Source: JBCBSS01 sp039819065 (GTDB lineage Bacteria > Bacteroidota > Bacteroidia > Cytophagales > Cyclobacteriaceae). Taken from it: DNA of 64,000 bases. The notes below the pieces were generated by a model. That model searched no databases and was not told where the DNA came from. It saw only the letters and a list, made by a program, of their open reading frames with translations. Of this stretch, positions 38,801-45,160 are shown one piece after another. A program made the translations under genes and the position numbers. The stretch lies in assembly GCA_039819065.1 (NCBI GenBank), contig JBCBSS010000002.1, positions 62,001 through 126,000 on the forward strand, read 5' to 3'. Every line of letters starts with the position of its first letter. The first letter of the stretch is position 1.

Positions 38801-41800
38801 CACTGGCCATTATCAGCTTCTACCGTAAGCACGTCGCCATCAGCAAAACTACCAGCGGTTATTGTTATACCTATGGCTGCACCAGTACCTGCAGCAGTAA
38901 AGCCGCTACCAGCGCCATTCACTAGAATTTCATAAGTAACACCGACTTCTGAACCGTCCAAATTAATAGTAACGTCGTCAGCGACACATGTAACTAAAGG
39001 ATCTGGAGTGGTAATGTTGAATATGGTTGGGTCGTTCAGGTCTATGGTAACGCTGCCATTCATTATAGTCTGACACTGACCGTTATCTGCCTGTACGGTC
39101 AATATATCCGCGTCCCCAAAGTTACCGGCTGTTATAGCAATGCTTATTCCAGCTCCTGTACCTACACCAGTGAAACCACTAAGAGCTCCGTTCACCAATA
39201 TCTCATAAGTGACTCCTGCTTCTGAACCATCAAGATCGATGGTCACATCATCAATGCTACAAACAACCTGAGGGCTAACGGTCGTAATGTTTTGTATGGC
39301 TGGGTCGTTGAAGTTGACGGTAACGCTACCATTCATTAATACTGTACAACTAGCACCACCGCTCGTTCCCTGTACCGTCAATACATCTCCATCGGCAAAA
39401 TTGCCAGCTGTTATTAGAATAGCTAAAGCTCCTCCGGTTCCAGCAGATGTAAATCCACTTGGCGTTCCATTCACCAATATTTCATAGGTCACACCAACCT
39501 CAGAGTTATCTAGTGTAATCGCTAAATCATCTACGCTACAAACTAACTGAGGGCTGGCCGTCGTAACATTCTGAACAACTGGATCATCAAAGTTGATGGT
39601 GACACTGCCATTCATTAATACCTGACATTGGCCATTATCTGCTTCTACGGTCAATACGTCACCTGCTGCAAAGCTACCGGATGTAATAGTAATACCAATT
39701 CCGGCACCAGTACCCGCAGCGGTTGCTCCACTTGCAGCGCCATTGACCAATATCTCGTAGGTTACGCCCACTTCTGAGCCATCAAGGGTGATCGTTACGT
39801 CATCAGTTGAACACGTGAGCAGTGGGCTGACATTTGTAATGTTCTGGATAATTGGGTCATTGAAATTAACCGTCACACTACCATTCATTAAGACGATACA
39901 GCTTGCTGTACCGCTTGTCGCTTGAACAGTTAGTACATCTCCGTCAGCAAAATTACCTGCAGTAATAGTGATACTTAGGGCAGCACCTGTACCAGCTGCG
40001 GTTGCTCCGCTAGCTGCTCCATTAACCAAGATTTCGTAGGTTACGCCAGCTTCTGAGCCATCAAGGTCAATAGTGACATCATCGACGCTACAAACCAACA
40101 ATGGACTAGCCGTGGTAATATTCTGAATCGCCGGGTCATCGAAGTTAACGGTGACACTACCGTTCATTAATGTCTGGCATTGACCATTATCTGCCTCTAC
40201 GGTTAGCACATCCCCATCTGCGAAGTTGCCAGAAGTAATAGTTATACTCACTGCTGCTCCTGTTCCGGCCGTGGTGAAACCACTTCCGGTTCCGTTAACT
40301 AATATCTCATAGGTTACACCAACTTCTGAACCATCTAAGTCGATAGTGACATCATCAACACTACACACCAACAATGGGTCTGCCGTAGTGATGTTTTGAA
40401 TGGCTGGATCATTAAAGTTGATGGTAACACTGCCATTCATTATAGTCTGACACTGACCATTATCTGCTTCTACGGTTAGCACATCACCATCAGCAAAATT
40501 GCCTGCCGTAATAGTGATACTCACAGCCGCTCCGGTGCCTGCTGTAGTGAAACCACTAGCTGCTCCGTTTACTAATATTTCATAGGTTACACCCACTTCT
40601 GATCCATCCAAATCAATAGTCGCATCATCGACGCTACATACTAATAGAGGATCAACTGTGGTGATATTTTGAATGATTGGGTCATTGATATCAACGGTCA
40701 CAGAACCATTCATCAGAATAGTACATTGCCCATTGCCCGCTTCGACAGTGAGAACATCGCCATCAGCAAAGTTGCCTGCCGTGATAACTATATTTATTGC
40801 TCCACCATTACCTGCGGTTGTGAATCCACTTGCTCCGCCATTGACCAAAATTTCGTAAGTGACACCAATCTCAGAACCGTCCAGGTTTACAGTGATATCA
40901 TCAATGCTACAAACCACCTGTGGGCTGACTGTGGTAATGTTTTGAACCGAAGGGTCATTGATATTAATGGTAACGCTGCCATTCATTAGCACGTCACAAC
41001 TTGCCGTAGCGCTAGTGGCTTGAATGGTAAGCACATCACCACCGGTAAAAGTACCGCTAGATAAAGTAAGGCCGATGGGAGCACCTGTTCCAACGGTTGT
41101 TACACCGCTTCCAACACCGTTGATTAATATTTCATAAGTTACGCCAGCTTCAGAACCATCAAGATTTAATGTAGCATCATCCACACTACAAATCACCAAT
41201 GGGTCAGCAGTAGTTATGTTGAAGATGTTAGGATCATCAATAGAAATAGTGACACTACCGTTCATTATGGTCTGGCATTGTCCATTATCAGCTTCTACTG
41301 TCAATACATCACCGTCTCCGAAACTACCGGCCGTTATTGTGACACCCAAGGCAGCACCAGTACCAGCAGCTGTAAAGCCACTTGCTCCACCATTGACTAG
41401 AACTTCGTAAGTGACTCCTACTTGTGAGCCATCGATATTAATAGTAAGGTCATCAGTGCTACATACTACTTGAGGGTTGGCAGTAGTTACATTGAAAATG
41501 GTTGGGTCGTTGAGGTTGACAGTGACACTACCATTCATTAACACTGTACAACTTGCTGTACCACTGGTTGCCTGAATAGTTAATATATCGCCATCTCCAA
41601 AGCTACCAGCGGTAATTGTAATACTTAAAGCTGCCCCTGTGCCCGCAGCAGTAAATCCGCTTGCTCCACCATTGACAAAAATCTCATAAGTGACTCCTAC
41701 TTCAGACCCATCAAGATCAAGTGTGACATCGTCAATACTACAAACTACTTGCGGGTCAGCTGTAGTTATGTTCTGTACAACGGGATCGTCAAAGTTGATC

Positions 41801-44022
41801 GTAACGCTGCCATTCATTAGCGTTTGGCATTGTCCGTTATCGCCTTCTATGGTAAGTACATCTCCATCGGCAAAATTGCCAGCGGTGATGGTTATTCCTA
41901 AAGCAGCTCCGGTACCGGCCGCTGTAAAGCCGCTACCTACACCGTTTACTAAGATTTCGTAGGTCACTCCTACCTCAGACCCATCTAAGTTTAAGGTAAG
42001 ATCATCTACGGTACATATAATTTGAGGGTCAACCGTAGTGATATTCTGAACCACAGGATCATTGAAGTCAACAGTTACACTGTTGTTCATAATTACCTGG
42101 CATTGCCCATTGTCGCCTTCGATGGTCAGTATATCACCATCTCCAAAATTACCGGCGGTAATGGTTAAACTAATCGCAGCACCAGTTCCTGCAGCAGTTA
42201 CGCCACTTCCAGTACCATTAACTAATACTTCATACGTCACACCGATTTCAGAACCATCAAGGTCTAAAGTGATATCATCGTCGCTACATACGACCTGGGG
42301 GCTTGCGGTTGTAACATTGAATATAACCGGGTCATTGAGATTAACAGTAACACTGCCATTCATTGGTACGACGCAACTTGCAGTACCGCTTGTTCCTTGA
42401 ACGGTCAACACATCTCCATCAGCAAAATTGCCAGCCGTAATGGTGATACTTAGTGCAGCACCGGTACCGGCTGCTGTAAAGCCACTAGCGCCACCATTAA
42501 CCAATATTTCGTAAGTGACACCAACTTCGGAACCATCTAAATCGATCGTAACATCATCAATACTACAAACTATCTGAGGGCTTGCTGTTGTTATATTCTG
42601 GGCGATTGGGTCATCGATGTTTACCGTTACGCTGCCATTCATTATAGTCTGACACTGACCATTATCACCCTCGATGGTCAATACATCCCCGTCTCCAAAA
42701 CTTCCTGCCGTTATTGTGACACCCAAGGCAGCACCTGTACCGGCTGAAGTAAAACCACTTCCAACCCCATTTACTAATATCTCGTAAGTAACGCCTACTT
42801 CTGACCCGTCAATATTAATTGTAAGATCATCTGTAGAACAGATGATTTGAGGATCAACTGTAGTTATGTTTTGTGCTATTGGATCGTTAAAGTCAACAGT
42901 TACACTGCCGTTCATTATGACCTGACATTGGCCGTTGTCGCCTTCTACAGTTAGAACGTCCCCATCTCCAAAATTACCAGCCGTGATAGTCAAACTTAAT
43001 GCCGCTCCTGTACCAGCGGCTGTTACCCCGCTTCCAGTACTATTAACTAGTATTTCATAAGTAACACCAACTTCAGAGCCATCTAGGTCTATTGTAATAT
43101 CATCAATGCTACAAACCACCTGCGGACTGGCAGTGGTTATATTTTGAATGATTGGGTCATTGAAATTGATGGTGACACTACCTGTCATCATCACTGGTGA
43201 ACACAATCCAAGTGAACCTTCTACTGTCAGTACATCGCCATCAGCAAAGTTTCCGGCCGGAATAGTTATACTAATTGGGTTACCATCACCGGTTGTATTG
43301 AAACCGCTTGGCGTTCCATTCACATAGATTTCATAAATGACACTATTTTCTGAACCACTTAAATCTATGGTTACATCGTCTATGCTACAGACTACTTGGG
43401 GATCAGCAGTAGTGATATTGAAAGCAACGAGTGGAGGATCATCAATGGTAAACATCGCCGTTTCCGAACAATTGGCATCATTGTCAGTAGCAACTAATGT
43501 GTAAGTACCACCTGCTAAACCGCTAATGTCTTCTGTGGTAGCCGTGAACCCACCAGGCCCAGTCCATGAATAACTATATGTAGTACCAGAGCCACCAGAT
43601 ACGGTCACATTTATTTCACCATCAGGAACAACGCAGTCAGTATTGTCAATGGGATTTCCGGGATCGGCCGTGATAGCTATGGGAGTGAGTACGTCTATTA
43701 TGGTAAAGTTCAACACTAAATTCCCTGTAGCATCTTGAACCACCACAATGTACGCGCCATCTGGCAAATTAGTCAAGCTAAATGGAACACCAACTGTTAA
43801 TGGTTGACCCAAAATAGGTGTGAAAGTAGCAGGACCAAATACATTTAACAAAGCATCATTTGGCCCTATAGGAGTAGATGCAGTAACCAACACCTCAATC
43901 GATCCGTTATCTAAGGACAGACACTCGTTGCGTTGGTTTTGCAGGGAAACAGTGGGCTGTGCGGATACCTTAGCTAATACAAAAAACGAGATTATTAACA
44001 GGTAATACTTTAATAGTTTCAT
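29896..44022 (-). CDS. Giant T9SS-secreted repeat protein with CHU_C (gliding type B) sorting domain
   Basis: A surface or secreted protein of about 4,708 residues from the ATG at 44022 (an in-frame TTG 24 bp upstream is less likely). A signal peptide covers residues 1-21 (KVSA, then QPTVSL). Two beta-rich N-terminal domains, the second SprB/PKD-like, are followed by 39 tandem repeats of about 91 residues (43431-32704), then three FnIII-like domains (about 32700-31840), a Gly-rich hinge, SprB-like segments to about 30170, and a C-terminal CHU_C domain (FIPTIFTPNGDDANETFF to VLRGFSP) that directs type IX export. Each repeat carries two cysteines. This is likely an adhesin or a structural filament on the cell surface. 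The small secreted protein gene upstream abuts it. Confidence 0.92.
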   Translation of the reverse strand: MKLLKYYLLIISFFVLAKVSAQPTVSLQNQRNECLSLDNGSIEVLVTASTPIGPNDALLNVFGPATFTPILGQPLTVGVPFSLTNLPDGAYIVVVQDATGNLVLNFTIIDVLTPIAITADPGNPIDNTDCVVPDGEINVTVSGGSGTTYSYSWTGPGGFTATTEDISGLAGGTYTLVATDNDANCSETAMFTIDDPPLVAFNITTADPQVVCSIDDVTIDLSGSENSVIYEIYVNGTPSGFNTTGDGNPISITIPAGNFADGDVLTVEGSLGLCSPVMMTGSVTINFNDPIIQNITTASPQVVCSIDDITIDLDGSEVGVTYEILVNSTGSGVTAAGTGAALSLTITAGNFGDGDVLTVEGDNGQCQVIMNGSVTVDFNDPIAQNITTVDPQIICSTDDLTINIDGSEVGVTYEILVNGVGSGFTSAGTGAALGVTITAGSFGDGDVLTIEGDNGQCQTIMNGSVTVNIDDPIAQNITTASPQIVCSIDDVTIDLDGSEVGVTYEILVNGGASGFTAAGTGAALSITITAGNFADGDVLTVQGTSGTASCVVPMNGSVTVNLNDPVIFNVTTASPQVVCSDDDITLDLDGSEIGVTYEVLVNGTGSGVTAAGTGAAISLTITAGNFGDGDILTIEGDNGQCQVIMNNSVTVDFNDPVVQNITTVDPQIICTVDDLTLNLDGSEVGVTYEILVNGVGSGFTAAGTGAALGITITAGNFADGDVLTIEGDNGQCQTLMNGSVTINFDDPVVQNITTADPQVVCSIDDVTLDLDGSEVGVTYEIFVNGGASGFTAAGTGAALSITITAGSFGDGDILTIQATSGTASCTVLMNGSVTVNLNDPTIFNVTTANPQVVCSTDDLTINIDGSQVGVTYEVLVNGGASGFTAAGTGAALGVTITAGSFGDGDVLTVEADNGQCQTIMNGSVTISIDDPNIFNITTADPLVICSVDDATLNLDGSEAGVTYEILINGVGSGVTTVGTGAPIGLTLSSGTFTGGDVLTIQATSATASCDVLMNGSVTININDPSVQNITTVSPQVVCSIDDITVNLDGSEIGVTYEILVNGGASGFTTAGNGGAINIVITAGNFADGDVLTVEAGNGQCTILMNGSVTVDINDPIIQNITTVDPLLVCSVDDATIDLDGSEVGVTYEILVNGAASGFTTAGTGAAVSITITAGNFADGDVLTVEADNGQCQTIMNGSVTINFNDPAIQNITTADPLLVCSVDDVTIDLDGSEVGVTYEILVNGTGSGFTTAGTGAAVSITITSGNFADGDVLTVEADNGQCQTLMNGSVTVNFDDPAIQNITTASPLLVCSVDDVTIDLDGSEAGVTYEILVNGAASGATAAGTGAALSITITAGNFADGDVLTVQATSGTASCIVLMNGSVTVNFNDPIIQNITNVSPLLTCSTDDVTITLDGSEVGVTYEILVNGAASGATAAGTGAGIGITITSGSFAAGDVLTVEADNGQCQVLMNGSVTINFDDPVVQNVTTASPQLVCSVDDLAITLDNSEVGVTYEILVNGTPSGFTSAGTGGALAILITAGNFADGDVLTVQGTSGGASCTVLMNGSVTVNFNDPAIQNITTVSPQVVCSIDDVTIDLDGSEAGVTYEILVNGALSGFTGVGTGAGISIAITAGNFGDADILTVQADNGQCQTIMNGSVTIDLNDPTIFNITTPDPLVTCVADDVTINLDGSEVGVTYEILVNGAGSGFTAAGTGAAIGITITAGSFADGDVLTVEADNGQCQSTMNGSVTISFEDPAIQNLTTADPQVVCSIDDITLDLDGSEAGVTYEVLVNGTPSGFTAAGTGAALSVTITAGNFGDGDVLTIQATSGSASCTAIMNGSVTVNINDPAIQNITTASPLLVCSVDDVTIDLDGSEAGVTYEILVNGAGSGFTTAGTGAAISITITAGNFAAGDVLTVEADNGQCQTIMNGSVTVNINDPSIFNITTVDPLVVCSVDDATIVLDGSDAGVTYEILVNGAGSGFTAVGTGGAIGITITAGSFTDGDVLTIEANNGQCTATMNGSVTINFNDPAIFNITTPDPQVVCSVDDVTIDIDGSEVGVTYEILVNGALSGFTTAGTGAGISVTITAGNFTDGDVLTIQADNGQCVSFMNGSVTIDFNDPAIQNITTADPLLVCSVDDVTIDLDGSELATTYEILVNGAASGFTTAGTGAAISITITAGNFADGDVLTVEADNGQCQTIMNGSVTVNFDDPAIQNITTADPQVVCSVDDVTIDLDGSEVGVTYEILVNGAASGFTAAGTGAPLGITITAGNFTDGDVLTVQGTSTAASCVVAMNGSVTINFNDPAIQNITTADPLIVCSVDDVTIDLDGSEVGVTYEILVNGAGSGFTTAGTGAAIGITITAGNFVAGDILTVQADNGQCQTIMNGSVTINFNDPIVRTITTPDPLLVCTGDDAVITLDDSSIGDTYEILVNGVPSGFTAAGTGSALNITITTGNFADGDVLTVQADNGQCTILMNGSVTININDPAIFNVTTADPQIVCSVDDVTLDIDGSEVGVTYEILVNGAPSGFTAAGTGAALSITITAGSIADGDILTVEADNGQCTALMNGSVTINLDDPTVQNITTADPQIVCSIDDVTLDLDGSEIGVTYEILVNGAASGFTAAGTGAALSITITAGNFADGDVLTIQGTSGTASCTVLMNGSVTIDLNDPAIFNITTADPQTVCSIDDVTIDIDGSEAGVTYEILVNGAASGFTTAGTGAALGVTITAGNFADGDVLTVQADNGQCQTIMSGSVTININDPNIFNITTADPLVVCSVDDVTVVLDGSDAGVTYEVLVNGAASGFTAVGTGGALGVTITAGNFTDGDVLTIQANNGQCTAIMNGSVTINFNDPAIFNITTPDPQVVCSVDDVTIDLDGSEAGVTYEILVNGALSGFTTAGTGAGISITITAGNFTDGDVLTVQADNGQCVSFMNGSVTINFNDPAIFNITTADPQVVCSVDDVTIDLDGSEAGVTYEILVNGAASGFTTAGTGAALSVTITAGNFADGDVLTVQADNGQCQTIMNGSVTINLDDPAVQNITTADPLVICSTDDAIIDLDGSENGVTYEILVNGNPSGFTAAGTGAPLSITITAGDFADGDVLTVQATSATASCTVLMNGSVTIDFNDPAIFNITTTDPLVVCSTDDVTIDLDGSEVGVTYEILVNGAQSGFTNAGTGAAIGVAITAGSFADGDVLTVQADNGQCTILMNGSVTIDFNDPAVQNITTADPLAVCPGDDVIIDLDGSEVDVTYEILLNGAPSGITLAGTGAPLTFTIPDGSYNNFDVVTITGTSLINCVTTMNGSVTISINTLPAVQNITTTSPLNVCISDDVIISLGDSEGGVTYEILVNGNPSGFTATGTGSALDITLPAGNFADTDILTVESTNPAGCTALMNGGVLIDLNPAPAIQNITTATPAVLCSTDDLDVILDGSEGGITYELVINGVGTGTTQAGTGTPISFTLTAGTFVDGDVITITGDNGICVVPMNGFVVVDFEDPAVQNITTPDPAVVCSTDDLVIDLDGSQTGVNYEVFINGAASGVIVAGTDAAISFTLLNGTFADGDVITIQGVSAGLGCITMMNGSLTVNFATPPAVQNITTASPQTICFSEGLNIDLDGSEVGVTYEILINGAPSGITEAGTGAALTIAVPGSTFADGDVVTVRGFIGLGCLTNMNGSVTINVNTDPIIQNITTPAILSICNTDDAIIDLDGSEVGVNYEVLINGTPSGVIEAGTGGPLNFTVANGTFADGDVLTVQADNGTCTVLMNGSVTISAATAAPAPPVALDPIVIDCDNFDAIWNASAGATNYFIDVAEDAGFTIPVITNVAVGNDTTFNVSGLNIGTQYFYRVRAENACGLSADSNVISVTTINGIPAAPNAIAATDVECTSFTANWEAVAGGINYFIDVAEDAAFTIPVAGFTNLDVMGNTSVSVTGLTLGTDYFYRVRAANACGTSGDSNVIQVTTINGVPAAPVLTSLTAVCTNAVATWNAVAAATTYRIDVATDAGFVNIIPGFNNLDVGNVTTFNVTGLSNATTYFVRVRAENSCGVGADSNALSATTLPSTDPTCGGGGGGDDCFAFTVTQTSLIRPTCDDQDNGEITFEATSTAGGNLIFTLTDSAGFNQSQVAPSGSSFTFTNLSPADYTYIVEDQLGNICPLDFTIDLETIVEATADSFVDATCFDEPEGEATITIVSGGFPPYEFSLDGVNYQILPSDGIIRNLPPSPVPYNILIRDDASDVCPEAVQVTINNANPQIDATFSTTEASCDSNDGSITISNPTGGAGSPYMFSLDGGTPTSDLTFSNVTGGPHIVTITDNISCPRDFNVTVPFPGLVNFVAVGNDPDCSVNQANNGSIDVFFTDNGFFQVTLSLAGSTEPIETRGVNSNLTPSTTFDTLSRGNYTVTVELEGVSCPTTQSVSLSGGPFALNFDTEVICIDNRQAVQLSNITGEELAGDVFADIFRFRSDGGSGTSTFVTTVNLGQIFNGDQRVIDNEPFLDIPRQEYRVILRQQQSECPNEIESEPQGFFIRDFLNARVLETTQSLPDQPTGTMTVGVFSGGAPPYQIRIDLDSPAVAGQSFTTDFEEVTLNSNLDFETIYEGIPAGRYNVEVIDSVGCIISIIGRVELDTDIFIPTIFTPNGDDANETFFIRNLPPNGAQVIVTNRWGNVVFESNDYQNDWNAPDVSDGVYFYRLTVGDQTFTGWVEVLRGFSP
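32704..43431 (-). repeat. 39 tandem repeats of about 273 bp (about 91 residues)
   Basis: Typical unit: DPAIQNITTADPLVVCSVDD, then VTIDLDGSEVGVTYEILVNG, a GF-rich loop, ADGDVLTV, and a C-terminal NGQC-MNGSVTINFN. Standard units are 91 residues. Nine units (numbers 4, 7, 9, 13, 15, 18, 23, 27 and 32 from the N-terminus) carry a TSGTASC-type segment two residues longer. Every unit holds one cysteine near position 16 and one near 78. Units 1 and 34-39 are the most divergent, so the array is best homogenised in its middle. Units are similar as protein but differ at many synonymous positions. Confidence 0.93.
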
Positions 44023-44046
44023 ACTTAACGTTGCTACTTCTCCCAA

Positions 44047-44382
44047 TTATTTAACTGTGTAACTAACTGTCTTCAAACACCCATTTGTATCTCGTACAAC
44101 AACCAAGTATTCACCAGCTTTTAGGTTTAGTTGATCTTTCTTTTGTGGTTTTTCTATTTTAACTCTAGCCCCTTCTCCAAACCAATGGAATTGATAAGGT
44201 TCTTGACCACCTTTTACAGTAAGTGATATCGAGCCAGCAGGATTTTCTTGAGTAGTGTGTTCGATTTCGGCTTCAACTTTTAACTCTTCGCAACTATATG
44301 CGCTCTGAGATGGGGGATTAATGAAACCGAAAAAAATATAAGAAATCGCAATAATGTATAAGGACGCGTATTTATTCATCAA
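44047..44382 (-). CDS. Small secreted SprB-like single-domain protein
   Basis: A 111-residue exported protein (signal peptide about 1-28, ending SQSAYS). The mature part, GSISLTVKGGQEPYQFHWFG followed by LKAGEYLVVVRDTNGC, is a single SprB-repeat-like domain close in pattern to the second N-terminal domain of the giant protein. It has two cysteines. It ends 24 bp before the giant gene's ATG, so the pair are in one operon. It has no sorting domain of its own. It could cap, anchor or chaperone the giant protein, which is inference only. Confidence 0.8.
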   Translation of the reverse strand: MMNKYASLYIIAISYIFFGFINPPSQSAYSCEELKVEAEIEHTTQENPAGSISLTVKGGQEPYQFHWFGEGARVKIEKPQKKDQLNLKAGEYLVVVRDTNGCLKTVSYTVK

Positions 44383-44580
44383 TGACTTCTTTGTTGGAAA
44401 ATGATCCAGTATTTATATCACAATCGAATTGATTGTAACCTAAAACGGCCGAAATCGGACTTTTTTGCTCGTAAATATGTAGTTAATTTTTATTTAATCA
44501 AACGATTTAACCGCTTAAAAGGGGATTTTTAGTATTCAGGAAGGGAATAATGCACTTAATCTAGTATTTATAAGGCATTT

Positions 44581-45096
44581 TCAATATTTGCGATTGAGTA
44601 TTTCGCTTAAAATAATAGCATTTCGCGCTCCTTGGGCATTTCTGAGCATTTCTACTATATTGTTGCGTTCTTCAGTATGTTCTTCGTAAACTTCAAATTT
44701 CTTAAACTTTGGTCTGCCTTTTTTCCCTACGTTAGCTGTTGGTTCTTTTTTCTGTTTAAGAGTTTGGGCACTTCGAATCGACCTTTGATATACATCTTCT
44801 ATTTCATCGTCGTCGATATCGGGTTCATAAGTAGCTGTTCTTTCGTATGAAGGTGATCTGCTGGTAGTCGGGCGAGGCGCTGGCTCATCAATTTCCCTTT
44901 CTTCTTCTACCTTTTCTCCTGTGAATTCCCTAAGCAGATCTTCAAAAGTTACAGGCTTTTGAGTTCTACGCTGTTTAGGCGGTGCTGAAGAGCCACCACC
45001 GTTGTTAGGAGGCGCGGGGTTTTGCTTTTTCTTACCTAAAGTTCTGCTGATAAGCGCTATAACAGCAATAATTACGTAGATTATTATTTCCTCCAT
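44581..45096 (-). CDS. Hypothetical membrane-anchored disordered protein
   Basis: A 171-residue protein with one N-terminal membrane helix (residues 3-20, IIIYVIIAVIALISRTLG) followed by a basic, Pro/Gly/Glu-rich and probably disordered region. The C-terminal stretch (NNIVEMLRNAQGARNAIILS, about 145-165) looks like a small conserved helix. I recognise no named family. It diverges from smc across a 64-bp gap, so a shared promoter region is likely. Confidence 0.75.
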   Translation of the reverse strand: MEEIIIYVIIAVIALISRTLGKKKQNPAPPNNGGGSSAPPKQRRTQKPVTFEDLLREFTGEKVEEEREIDEPAPRPTTSRSPSYERTATYEPDIDDDEIEDVYQRSIRSAQTLKQKKEPTANVGKKGRPKFKKFEVYEEHTEERNNIVEMLRNAQGARNAIILSEILNRKY

Positions 45097-45160
45097 GTGA
45101 AATCAAATTTAAGACAAATAATTATAACTTTGACTCCTTTTTCAATTCTAAAACCTAAGT

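Noticed and set aside
32704..43431. Regular 273-bp periodicity that might suggest a CRISPR array or satellite DNA
   Set aside because: The units are in-frame coding repeats with synonymous variation, far longer than CRISPR repeats and without spacers.
44023..44046. In-frame TTG start upstream of the giant gene's ATG
   Set aside because: It would add 8 residues before the signal peptide and overlap the end of the upstream gene's stop region. ATG 44022 opens a clean signal peptide.
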